NCBI RefSeq assembly: GCF_029227915.1
Contig: NC_079875.1
Coordinates: forward strand, 31,255,501 to 31,319,500
DNA: 64,000 nt
DNA from: Hydractinia symbiolongicarpus
Lineage: Eukaryota > Cnidaria > Hydrozoa > Anthoathecata > Hydractiniidae
Direction: 5' to 3'
Positions 1 through 11,399 of this stretch are shown here, piece after piece; position 1 is the first letter of the stretch; every line of letters begins with the position of its first letter. The translations under genes were made by a program, and so were the position numbers. The notes below the pieces were generated by a model. The model worked only from the letters and a program-made list of their open reading frames with translations. It ran no database searches and was not told the origin of the DNA.

Positions 1-830
1 ACTAGTGTTATGTATTTGCGATTTTTCGTATTGGTGCAAGATAATTGTCATTTAGGCTCAACAACCTCGTCTCAGGTTCTATATATTTTAGACGTAAAAT
101 TGTAGAACGAGGCATTTAAAAGAGACGAGCGTTATATATTTGCAATTTTTCGTATTGGGACAAAAAATTGTCATTAAGGGACGACAACCTTGGCTCAGGT
201 TCTATATATTTTTTCTTTAAAATTGATAAACCAGGCATTTAAAGGAGACGAATGTTACATATTAGCGATTTTTCGTATTGATACAAGATAATTGTCACTC
301 AGGGTCAACAACTTCGTCTCCGGTCTTATATCTTAGCCGTGGAATTGATAAACGTGGCATTTCAAAGAGACGAGTGTCATGTATTTGTGATTTTTCGTAT
401 TGATACAGGATAATTGTCATTTAGGGTCGACAACCTTGTCTCAGGTTCTATATGTTTTTGTCGTAAAATTGATAAACGAGGCACTTAAAATTGACAAGTG
501 TCTCATATATTTGCAATTTTTCGTATTGATAAGGATAATTGTCATTTAGGGTCAACAACCTCGTTGCAGGTTGTTTTATTAAAAAGTAAAATTAATAAAC
601 AAGGCATTTCAAAGTGACGTGTGTCATGTATTTGCGATTGATTTGTAAAATTGATAAACGAGGTATTTAAAAGAGACGAGTGTTACATATTTGCAATGTT
701 TCGTATTGATACAAGATAATTGTCATTTAGGGACGACAACCTCGTCCCAGGTTCTATATATTTTAGCCGTGGAATTGATAAACGAGGTATTTAAAAGTGA
801 CTAATGTCATATATTTGCGATTTATACATG
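1..830 (+). repeat. ~123-bp satellite array, left end cut by window
   Basis: Seven or so diverged units of a tandem repeat. Each unit carries the landmarks tttgcgatttttcgtattga, ataattgtcatttagggtca, acctcgtctcaggttctata and ttgataaacgaggcattta in that order. The same family recurs at 6840-13806 in this orientation and at 21450-27235 inverted. The units here are more diverged, with several short internal deletions, as expected at an array edge. The array fades out near 830; the left end lies outside the window. Confidence 0.9.
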
Positions 831-1226
831 TCAAGAAAACTTGTTTACTTATTTACTTTTTAAGATTTGATGAGTTCAGAAATGGCTAGTGGTGTTTCAT
901 AAAGCAAATTCTGTTTGAATCGTTTTTCTAAGTGTTCATTATGAAACAAGTCACAAACTTTTTCTGAAACTAGTGAGGTAAGATCTGTCTTAGTCACCTC
1001 TGTTGATGAAGATGACACAGCCCAGCTAAATTTTTTGTATTTGATGAATTATACCTTCTTCTTCTTAAGGAAAAAATTTTGAAGTTCGTGAACGTAAATT
1101 TATGAAATAAATAAGAAACCTATTCTACTATAACCTATAATTCTAATAAAAAAGACGATATATGCTTTCAATAATTTGCTTACGTAAATTAAAAAATATA
1201 ATTGTCTGGAAATGTTCTTAATTTTT
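831..1226. other. Non-coding, no feature seen
   Basis: AT-rich sequence between the satellite and the ankyrin exon. No clear poly(A) signal for the minus-strand ankyrin exon is visible just below its stop codon. Confidence 0.5.
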
Positions 1227-1786
1227 CTAATGTTCTTGTAATAAACGTTTGATAGAGTTATTACGAGCAACATCATAAGCAGTTTGGTACCATTTGTTTC
1301 GTATATTGATATCGATATGTGGTATCGACAACAACAACTTTACACAATCAGTATGACCATCACGAGATGCAAGATGTAATGGTGTGTTATTGCATCTGTC
1401 TCGTATATTGACATCGATGTGTGGTATAGACAACAACAACTTCACACAAACAATACGACCGAAAGAAGATGCAAAATGTAATGGTGTGTTATTGTTACTG
1501 TTTACATTGTTAATGTTTGTTACGTCATGATTAATTAAAACTTTCAAAACATCATGATGACCATAACATGCACTGTAGTGATATGCATTCCATTTATATT
1601 CATCCACAGCATACACATTACTACCAGCATCAATCAAACATTTCACTATTGATGGTTTATTGTACCATACAGCTATAATCAACAGTGTTTTTCCATCATT
1701 ACCTCTCATTTTAAAGATATTTGGATGATCGATAAGAATCGTTTGAAATGTCTTGACATCGCCATTTTCAATGATTGTTTCAAGTT
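1227..1786 (-). CDS. Ankyrin-repeat protein, terminal exon (5' incomplete)
   Basis: The exon encodes about 186 residues made almost wholly of ankyrin repeats, helix-turn-helix scaffolds that bind other proteins. Five repeats and a C-terminal cap are visible. The last two full repeats carry the consensus TPLHFAS and TPLHLAS and share the segment CVKLLLSIPHID, so they are a recent internal duplication. The frame is open up to about 1811 but has no ATG. A plausible splice acceptor (tgtgtttag) places the exon's 5' edge at 1786, with one base of the first codon supplied from upstream. No upstream exon is recognised nearby. The gene may start far to the right, beyond the inserted repeats, or this may be an orphaned exon. 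The function cannot be narrowed beyond protein binding. Confidence 0.7.
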
Positions 1787-2355
1787 CTAAACACAAGTTA
1801 TGTGGTATTAATTAAAAACAAAAATGACAACGGTGGAAACTTTAAATTAAAAAATTATTGTCATGGAATACTTTCTTTCTCAAATTTCTGACTCATGAAA
1901 TAAATTTGCGCTAAATGAAACAGGGCCGAAGTTCGCAGTCGGCGCAAAATTTCAATAGTAATCTCTATTTCTAACCTCTTAAGTTTTAAGAACATTTATA
2001 TAGTCAATTGTCTAAAAATTAAAACTTTAAGAACATAATTGTTAATAAGTTTATTTGGGTTATGTCATTTTTCGTAAACAATAAAAATTAAACTCATCAT
2101 TTTTTAAACTGATATACGACTAAGTGTAAAAATTTAAAGTGCATATTTGATATTCTGTTTTATTATTAATGTAAATTCCCTGGAAACAAAGTTGCCGCGG
2201 GCGTTCGCAGTTGACTTGGGTGACATCTTCGTTCAATGTTTCCATTTTTTGCACGCATTAGTTTTATTTACAGTCCTCTGAAAGAAGAACAATGCTGTTA
2301 GTTTTTATCCTCGATTTTAATTAGGTGCAACCTAACAGTGTGCAAATTTTATACC
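1787..2355. other. Non-coding, no feature seen
   Basis: No open frame, splice pair or repeat that I can support in this interval. Confidence 0.4.
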
Positions 2356-2600
2356 GCAAGTTTATCATATCTAGTGCGAGTTACAAATTTTAAACTGCGA
2401 GTTTAACGTATCATAGTGCGAGTTACAAATTTTAAACTGCGAGTTTAACGTATCATAGTGCGAGTTACAATTTTTAAACTGCGAGTTTAAAATATCTATT
2501 GCGACTTACAAATTTTAAAATGCAAGTTTATCATATCTCGTGCGAGTTACATATTTTAAACTGCAAGTTTATCATATCTAGTGCGAGTTACAAATTTTTG
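2356..2600 (+). repeat. 42-bp minisatellite, about six units
   Basis: Units begin gcgagttta or gcaagttta and contain gtgcgagttacaaatttt. The spacing is 41-42 bp. The first and last units differ more than the central ones. The short open frame across the end of the array is a by-product of the repeat. Confidence 0.85.
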
Positions 2601-2884
2601 ACACTGCATAATTATCCGTTTTTCATAGGATTTTCTGTTTTATCAAAATGCTTTTTAAAGACTCCAGTGAGTATTCTATCTTATATATTAATTCCCTTGC
2701 GTGAGTAAAACTGTGAGTCCACGACACGGAAATCACGGGTCACTTTCTTATGACGTGGCTGTACGCTAAAATTTAACTAAAAAGATTAGGGATGTACTTC
2801 ATAGAAATCGCACATAAGGTGTAAATATATAACCCGCTGCTAATAACGATATAAATATATATACCCTTATGCCAAAAAACTCAA

Positions 2885-2904
2885 CTAGCTAGCTAGCTAG
2901 CTAG
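2885..2904. repeat. (CTAG)5 microsatellite
   Basis: A pure CTAG run followed by an AT run. Similar short CTAG or AGCT tracts recur across the window, for example near 20840, 25497, 40331 and 50880. Confidence 0.9.
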
Positions 2905-3249
2905 GAATATATATATATATGTAGCCATGTTCTTTATACCTAGCTAAGTCTCCAGTTTATATTTAAGTGACTAGCTATTAGCTGCTGTAGCTAGCTAATG
3001 CTAGCTTTAAACTAAAGATTCCCAGTATATATATTCCCACAAAACACATCAAACGTTATTAACCCTGAAAATTTTAAACATTTTCCTGGGTTTTTTTTGC
3101 TTTGCGAAGTTCTTTTCCTCCAAATATTCTGAAAATAAAGTTCAGAAATTACTTATTTTTAAAATGTAAATTTAATTTGTTTCAAATTGTGGGCAAAAAC
3201 CTTAATCAGCATGCTAAAAGAACTGACTTTTCTTAATTTAGAATTACTA

Positions 3250-4920
3250 AACACAACCATTTTCTTACATTTAGTGTAAACTTTTGTGCGTATGGCTTAT
3301 ATTTAATACACCAAAAGAGCTACTTTGTTGATTTCAATTTTATACTCTTTGTAAGCTATTTTTTTCTTCTTTTTGACATTTCTGTTTTACCACTCAATTT
3401 TTACATTTTATATGTTATTTGGAACAGAATGGTATGAAATAGACCAAAATACCTGATCTTAGTTGTTTTTAATTTACAGGCTGTGTCTGTGAAACTCTAA
3501 GGGGAACATTTGGTGGAAGACAATGGCATGACATATACTGATAGAACTGATTTTTGTTGTGTTAGATGTTATATCTGAACCTTTTTGACATTTTATGTTA
3601 ATTTTGCGAGGAAGGACCATATATATATACACAGAAGAAGAATTCAATTTTACACCTTGCAAGCTTTGTTTTTCTATATTTTGTATAAATTCTTACTGGG
3701 GAGGACTCGGTGCAATATATCGAAATGACTGATCCTTCTCGATTTAAATTTGATGTGTTCTAAATTGTATATAGTTTTGGAAATTTTGTGTAAGATTTAA
3801 TGGGTAAGGGCTAGATGCAATATGTCAAAAAAACTTTTTTTGTTGAATCAGAAGCACTCCCTACAACCATTCTTTTTTTTACAGTTTGTGAAGCTTTTGT
3901 GAGGAAAGAGTGTATGCAATATTATCGAAATAACTGATTTTTGTTGCAAACTGTCTTTCTTAGGCATTTTGGATTAAAATATTGTTTTAGAGGGCATATG
4001 CAGTAGATATATGTACCGAAATAATTGAATTTTGCAAACTTTGATTTTGTCGTTACCTCTCATTTTTTACATTTTGATTAAACTTTTGTGGGAGACCGTC
4101 GGTATGCGAAGGACCAAAATAAGAGATTTTAGTATTATTTAGAATTTGTATTTTGTGTTGCAAAATTGGTGCAAAAATTGACATAAATGAACTTATATAT
4201 AGATTGATTGCTGTTGTTTAACATGACTCATTATGACTTATATATATATTTTATGAAAATTTGTGACAGAATACTATGTGAGATTTGAAATTTTGTTTAC
4301 TTTATTGATGGTAAAACAGCATGCAAATTGCTAAAAGGACTTTATTAATTTTAGATTTAAACACCGTTTTTTGTTGGCATTTTGTCTAAAGTTTGGTGAG
4401 GAAGGACCATATGCATTATATCAAAAAACGTTTTATTGCAATATAATTTAACCTTGCAATCCCTTTGTAACACCTTAGATAAAAATTTCTACTTAGGCAA
4501 AATTTATTGTTTATTTTTCGCATTTTGTGTCAACCTTTGGCAGGGTTTGCAATAAACTAACTGATTTTAACATATACAATGAGAGAGATTTGTGTTTGAC
4601 ATTGATCAGCTTTTTTGTATATATGTGGCGTTTTGAGTGGTTTAAATTTTATGGGTGAGATGTATGTTGAAATGCTTTTAAAAACTTTTTCCGAATAATT
4701 TTCGCATTTGTCAGATGGTCAGAGCAAGTAATTTTAGTAGATTTAGATTTTAAATGTCACATATATACTGCAGTGGTTGAAAATCTTTAATTTTTTTGGT
4801 CATTTATATAATAATGCAGATGTTAGATGCGCACTGCTGTATTGTTTGTTTTTTGATGGACATATATCTGCTACATAAATTAAATGGAATACAGTGGATT
4901 CTTCCACAGGAAACAGCTAG
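3250..4920 (+). mobile_element. Helitron-like element, 3' part, with diverged internal repeats
   Basis: The right end has the form expected of a Helitron 3' terminus. The stem GTGGA (4894-4898), loop TTCT and stem TCCAC (4903-4907) are followed nine bases later by CTAG (4917-4920), and the next base is T. The same terminus occurs at 42072-42099 and, on the minus strand, at 19613-19641. To its left, roughly 3250-4800 contains many diverged copies of a motif like gaggaaggaccatatgcaat followed by atcgaaataactgatttt. The left boundary is not defined and no Rep/helicase gene is present, so the element is non-autonomous. It abuts the RNase H end of the DIRS remnant, so it appears to have inserted there. 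Assignment as a Helitron rests on terminal structure only. Confidence 0.55.
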
Positions 4921-5146
4921 TAGTTTTTAATTCCCTCCAAGCGGAACTTTTTTCTTGTTCTTCTTGCAGAAACTGTCTAAATGCAATTCTCTGTTGATTT
5001 TCATGCATCGCATGCGCTGCCATCCCAGTGGAGCTAGCATCGGAATTTACAACAATCGTTTTTGTAGAATTATCGTACAGTTTGCTTATGTTATATTTTG
5101 ACAGATTATAACTGCTGTTTAGGATCCCACACTGATTTTTCTGCAT
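4921..5146 (-). pseudogene. DIRS-type retroelement remnant: RNase H region
   Basis: The minus-strand frame contains VVNSDASSTGMAAHA followed by a segment with SSAWRELK, the pattern of the RNase H domain that follows reverse transcriptase in DIRS1-like tyrosine-recombinase retrotransposons. The frame runs into the Helitron-like end at 4920, so everything downstream, including any tyrosine recombinase, is missing here. It lies just below the RT remnant in the same orientation but not in one continuous frame. It is not expected to be functional. Confidence 0.65.
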
Positions 5147-6145
5147 TTTCTACAAAACCTGACAGTTGTAAAGATTTTTGAACAAACAGGGCATCTTGTT
5201 TTGCTTTTTTATAATTCTTATCAGTGCCAAAACCATCGTCAATAAATATCGCAATTTTGATCATATTCTCTCTCTAATACTTTATAAAAACTCTCATTGT
5301 TTTTGTAAAAATAAACGGGGCCGGAGAAAGCCCAAACGGTAATACTGTAAAAACAAAGTATCTTTCCTTTCCAACTATGACCCATGAAAACCCCAAGAAT
5401 TTCTGATGTTCTTCTGAAATATCTATATGATAGTAACCCTGCTTTATATCGAACTTAAACATGTAGCCTTGTGCAGTTAGAAATTCCCTTACCAGCTTTC
5501 AATCCTCAAACTTAACTTTTTCTTTGTAAATGTGCTGGTTTAAATACCTTAAATCGAGAATTAGTCTACTTTTTCCTCCTTTGGTACTGACTGAAAGGGG
5601 ATTTACAACATGTGGTGCAGAAGACACTACCTTAATTCGACCTGTATCAAGAAGCTCTTGTACCGTTCATTGACGAATTCCGAATTTTTTATAGCGGATT
5701 GATTATTAGAAAAAGTTTGTTTTTGTGGTGTCGTAAAAAGGGGAATAGTATAGCCTTCCTTGATAATTTTGAGAATAGTCGTATTACAGCTGATGGTTTG
5801 CCAATATCTTAAGTTTTCCTTGAGCCTACCCTTAACTCTAGTTCCAGCCGTATTTTTATTTACACAAAATTCGTACGTTTCCTCATCTCCTACATTGTTA
5901 TCAAAATTTAAACACTTATCTATTGTCTTTTCTTTAGACTTGCTTATGGCCGATAACGTTTGGTTGCCACAACCGAAGCACATTGATCTTGCACTTTGGA
6001 ATCTGTACGCTGATTGGGAAAAACATGGTGTGTTATGGTTGCCGATACTCCCAGACGGTTGAGATGGTTCTCTTGGAAATGGGTGTCTTTGTGATTGGAA
6101 ATGGTTTGGCATAGGTGGCGACGAGGACATTAGTTGGGTGTGCAT
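5147..6145 (-). pseudogene. DIRS-type retroelement remnant: reverse transcriptase
   Basis: Several minus-strand frames together spell out a DIRS-type RT. The upstream part (5627-6145) has a CxxC half-knuckle (CFGCGN) and then the segment VKGRLKENLRYW leading to NNQSAIKNSEFV, typical of the start of DIRS RT. Next come HVVNPLSVSTKGGKSRLILD and, at 5274-5462, FKFDIKQGYYHIDI, FLGFSW and FTVLPFGLSPAPFIFTK. These are the palm and fingers motifs. There is an in-frame stop near 5500 and frame changes, and the catalytic DD box region is not in an open frame. The copy is dead. Confidence 0.8.
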
Positions 6146-6692
6146 AGGGTTGAAACGTGGAGGGTAAAAGGACTTTGGCTTTACCTTTGCTTTCTTTTTT
6201 TGCCAGTGCTTTTGACTCAGCCGAGTTTATCCGTTTTTCGTCATCTGAATCGCTTGCTAATTCATCAGATAAGTACTCTTTTACAGTGGCCCATCCTGCT
6301 GGTGATCTATCCGCCATTTTTATTAGCTTGTTTCGCTTTGTGATTGCGAGTTTTATTCCTGCTAAACGTTTTGTTGATCTTGATACAGAACCTTCTTTGA
6401 TAAGGTCGATAACATCTTCCAAATCTTCCGCTAATTTTTGGTTAAATTCGAATTGGATTTGATTACCTTTAAACTTAAATTGTCTCGACGATTCTGGTTT
6501 AGCTGAAACCTTCATGTTGTTCGGTATACTGTGTTGTTGCAGTTTTGCTTCGAATTCTTGTTTCTGTTCGATAAACGTTTTGTCCAGGTAGCTTCTGAAT
6601 AGGTCAAATTGTTCCATTCCGTTTAGCGTTTGTGGGGCAGATTGGCTGTTGATAACAGGTTCTTCCATGTTATTATTAGAAGTTTCGTCCAT
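6033..6692 (-). CDS. DIRS-type retroelement ORF1 (gag-like), truncated
   Basis: The ATG at 6692 opens a 219-residue frame. Its core has FKFKGNQIQFEFN, then VIDLIKEGSVSRSTKRL, then ADRSPAGWATVKEYLSDELA and an acidic SDSDDEKR stretch. I associate this arrangement with the first ORF of DIRS-like elements in cnidarians and molluscs; it presumably makes the nucleocapsid-like protein. The end (6033-6145) overlaps a second frame that carries the CxxC half-knuckle, so a frameshift has probably cut this protein short. The satellite array starts about 150 bp upstream, where the 5' terminal repeat of the element would be expected. No terminal repeat is recognised. Confidence 0.65.
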   Translation of the reverse strand: MDETSNNNMEEPVINSQSAPQTLNGMEQFDLFRSYLDKTFIEQKQEFEAKLQQHSIPNNMKVSAKPESSRQFKFKGNQIQFEFNQKLAEDLEDVIDLIKEGSVSRSTKRLAGIKLAITKRNKLIKMADRSPAGWATVKEYLSDELASDSDDEKRINSAESKALAKKESKGKAKVLLPSTFQPYAHPTNVLVATYAKPFPITKTPISKRTISTVWEYRQP

Positions 6693-7019
6693 TTTTAATG
6701 CAATTGCGTGACCTAGAATACTTGAAAGCTAATCGACGTGTGATTGAATTTTCTGAAAATCCGCCCTTTTGCTTAAAATCACGTGACAACGTGATACCGA
6801 GGTTATTACTGTAAGGCCTGCTGAAAATAAGTTCTATTATAGCCCTAAAATTGATAAACGACCCATTTCAAAGTGACGAGCGTCATGTATTTGCGATTTT
6901 TCGTATTGATACAAGCTAATTGTCATTTAGGATTGACAACCTCGTCTCAGGTTCTTATATCTTAGCCGTGGAATTGATAAACGAGGCATTTGAAAGAGAC
7001 GAGTGTCTCATATATTTTA

Positions 7020-9815
7020 GATTTTTCGTATTGATACAAGATAATTGTCATTTAGGGACGACAGCCTTGTCTCAGGTTCTATATATTTTAGACGTAAAAA
7101 TGATAAACGAGGCTTTTAAAATTGACGAGTGTCTCATATATTTGCGATTTTTCGGATTGATACAAGATAATTGTCATTTAGGGGCAACAACCTCGTCTCA
7201 GGTTCTATATATTTTAGCCGTTAAAATGATAAACAGGGCATTTAAAAGAGACGAATGTTATATATTTGCGATTTTTCGTTTTGATACAAGATAATTGTCA
7301 TTTAGGGTCAACAACCTCGTCTCAGGTTCTATATATTTTACCGTAAAATTGATAAACGTGGCATTTAAAAGAGACAAGTGTTATATATTTGCGTTTTTTC
7401 GTATTGATACCAGATAATTATCATTTAGGGTCAACAACCTCGTCTCAGGTTCTATATATTTTAGCCGTAAAATTTATAAAAGAGGCATTTAAAATTGACG
7501 AGTGTTATATATTTGCGATTTTTCGTATTTATACAAGTTAATTGTCATATAGGGTTAACAACCTCGTCTCAGGTTCTATATAATTTTGCTATAAAATTGA
7601 TAAAGGAGGCATTTAAAAGAGACGAGCGTCTCATATGTTTGCGACTTTTTGTATTAATACAGGATAGCTGTACTTTAGGGTCAACAATTTCGTTTCAAGT
7701 TCTTATATTATAGTCCTAAAATTCTAACGAGGCATTTCAAAGTAACGAGTGTCATGTATTTGCGATTTTAGTATTGATACAAGATAATTGTACTTTAGAG
7801 TCAACAACCTTGTCTCAGGTTCTATATATTTTAGCCCTTAAATTGATAAACCAGGCATTTAAAAGCGGCGATGTCTCATATATTTGCTGTTTTTCGAATT
7901 GACACAGGATAGCTGTACTTCAGAGACAATAATTTCGTTTCGGGTTCTTATATTTTAGTCCTAAAATTGATAAACCAGGCATCTAATAGAGACGAGTGTT
8001 TTATATTTGCGATTTTAGTATTGATACAAGATAATTGCACTTTAGAGTCAACAACCTTGTCTTAGGTTCTATATATTTTAGCCGTAAAATTGATAATCAA
8101 GGCATTTAAAAGAGACCAGTATCAACCACCTCGTCTCAGGTTCTATATATTTTAGCCGTAAAATTGATAAACGAGGCATTTAAAATTGACAAGTGTCTCA
8201 TATATTCGCGATTTTTCGATTTGAAACAGGATAGCTGTATTTTAGCGTCAACAATTTCGTTTCGGGTTCTTATATTTTAGTCCTTAAATTGATAAACGAG
8301 GCATTTAAAAGAGACGAGTGTTACATACTTGCGATTTTTCGTATTGATACAGGATAATTGTAATTTAGGTCAACAACTTCGTCTCAAGTTCTATATATTT
8401 TAGCCGTACATATGATAAACGAGGCATTAAAAACAGCAGACAAGTGTTACATATTTGCCATATTTCGTATTGATACAAGATAATTGTCATTTAGGGACGA
8501 CAGCCTTGTCTCAGGTTCTATATATTTTAGACGTAAAAATGATAAACGAGGCTTTTAAAATTGACGAGTGTCTCATATATTTGCTATTTGTTGGATTGAT
8601 ACAAGATAATTGTCATTTAGGGGCAACAACCTCGTCTCAGGTTCTATATATTTTAGCCGTTAAAATGATAAACAAGGCATTTAAAAGAGACGAATGTTAT
8701 ATATTTGCGATTTTTCGTTTTGATACAAGATAATTGTCATTTAGGGTCAACAACCTCGTCTCAGGTTCTATATATTTTACCGTAAAATTGATAAACGTGG
8801 CATTTAAAAGAGACAAGTGTTATATATTTGCGTTTTTTCGTATTGATACCAGATAATTATCATTTAGGGTCAACAACCTCGTCTCAGGTTCTATATATTT
8901 TAGCCGTAAAATTTATAAAAGAGGCATTTAAAATTGACGAGTGTTATATATTTGCGATTTTTCGTATTTATACAAGTTAATTGTCATATAGGGTTAACAA
9001 CCTCGTCTCAGGTTCTATATAATTTTGCTATAAAATTGATAAAGGAGGCATTTAAAAGAGACGAGCGTCTCATATGTTTGCGACTTTTTGTATTAATACA
9101 GGATAGCTGTACTTTAGGGTCAACAATTTCGTTTCAAGTTCTTATATTATAGTCCTAAAATTCTAACGAGGCATTTCAAAGTAACGAGTGTCATGTATTT
9201 GCGATTTTAGTATTGATACAAGATAATTGTACTTTAGAGTCAACAACCTTGTCTCAGGTTCTATATATTTTAGCCCTTAAATTGATAAACCAGGCATTTA
9301 AAAGCGGCGATGTCTCATATATTTGCTGTTTTTCGAATTGACACAGGATAGCTGTACTTCAGAGACAATAATTTCGTTTCGGGTTCTTATATTTTAGTCC
9401 TAAAATTGATAAACCAGGCATCTAATAGAGACGAGTGTTTTATATTTGCGATTTTAGTATTGATACAAGATAATTGCACTTTAGAGTCAACAACCTTGTC
9501 TTAGGTTCTATATATTTTAGCCGTAAAATTGATAAACGAGGCATTTAAAATTGACAAGTGTCTCATATATTCGCGATTTTTCGATTTGAAACAGGATAGC
9601 TGTATTTTAGCGTCAACAATTTCGTTTCGGGTTCTTATATTTTAGTCCTTAAATTGATAAACGAGGCATTTAAAAGAGACGAGTGTTACATATTTACGAT
9701 TTTTCATGTTGATACAAGATAATTGTAATTTAGGTCAACAACTTCGTCTCAGGTTCTATATATTTTAGCCGTACAATTGATAAACGAGGCATTAAAAACA
9801 GCAGACAAGTGTTAT
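7020..9815 (+). repeat. Higher-order tandem duplication inside the satellite (~1.44 kb)
   Basis: 7020-8458 and 8459-9815 are near-identical blocks of about 11-12 satellite units. The offset is 1439 bp at the left (ttagggacgacagcc at 7052 and 8491). It falls to about 1368 bp after the second copy loses one ~70-bp piece near 9530. Two 72-residue frames (7495-7713 and 8934-9152) are identical, so the duplication is recent compared with the divergence between single units. Confidence 0.85.
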
Positions 9816-11399
9816 ATATTTGCGACTTTTCGTATTGATACAAGATAATTGTCATTTAGGGTCAGCAACCTCGTCTCAGGTTCTATATATTTTAGCCGTA
9901 AAAATGATAAACGAGGAATTTAAAATTGACGAGTGTCTTATATATTTGCGATTTTTCGTATTGATCGATTTTTGTATTGATACAGCAGAATTGACATTTA
10001 GGGTCAACAAAATCGTCTCAGTTTCCATATATTTGGCCGAAAAATTGATAAAACGAGGCATTTAAAAGAGACGAGTGTTATTTATTTGCGATTTTTCGTA
10101 TTGATACAGGATAATTGTAATTTAGGTCAGCAACTTCGTCTCAGGTTCTATATACTTTAGCCGTACAATTGCTAAACGAGGCATTAAAAACAGAAGGCAA
10201 GTGTTATATATTTGCGATTTTTCGTATTGATCGATTTTTGTATTGATACAGCAGAATTGACATTTAGGGTCAACAACCTCGTCTCAGTTTCCATATATTT
10301 TGGCCGTAAAATTGATAAACCAGGCATTTAAAAGCGGCGATGTCTCATATACTTACGATTTTTCGTATTGATACCAGATAATTGTCATTTAGAGTTAACA
10401 ACCTCGCCTTAGGTTCTATATATTTTAGACGTAAAAATGATAAACGAGGCTTTTAAAATTGACAACTGTCTCATATATTTGCGATTTTTCGGATTGATAA
10501 AAGATAATTGTCATTTAGGGGCAACAACCTCGTCTCAGGTTCTATATATTTTAGCCGTTAAAATGATAAACGAGGCATTTAAAATTAACGAGTGTGTCAT
10601 ATATTTGCGATTTTGTATTGATACAAGATAATTGTCATTTAGGGTCAACAAAATCGTCTCAGTTTCCATATATTCTGGCCATAAAATTGATAAAACGAGG
10701 CATTTAAAAGAGACGAGTGTTATATATTTGCGATTTTTCGTTTTGATACAAGATAATTGTCCTTTAGGGTCAACAACCTCGTCTCAGGTTCTATATATTT
10801 TACCGTAAAATTGATAAACGTGGCATTTAAAAGAGACAAGTGTTATATATTTGCGATTTTTCGTATTGATACAAGATAATTGTCATTTAGGGTCAACAAC
10901 CTCGTCTCAGGTTCTATATATTTTAGCCGTAAAATTTACAAAAGAGGCATTTAAAATTGACGACTGTCTCATATATTTGCGACTTTTTGTATTAATACAG
11001 GATAGCTGTACTTTAGGGTCAACAATTTCGTTTCAGGTTCTTATATTATAGTCCTAAAATTCTAACGAGGCATTTCAAAGTAACGAGTGTCATGTATTTG
11101 CGATTTTAGTATTGATACAAGATAATTGTACTTTAGAGTCAACAACCTTGTTTCAGGTTCTATGTATTTGAGCCCTTAGATTGATAAACCAGGCATTTAA
11201 AAGCGACGATGTCTCATATATTTGCGATTTTTCGAATTGACACAGGATAGCTGTACTTCAGGGACAATAATTTCGTTTCGGGTTCTTATATTTTAGTCCT
11301 AAAATTGATAAACGAGGCATCTAAAAGAGACGAGTGTTATATATTTGCGATTTTAGTATTGATACAAGATAATTGTACTTTAGAGTCAACAACCTTGTC

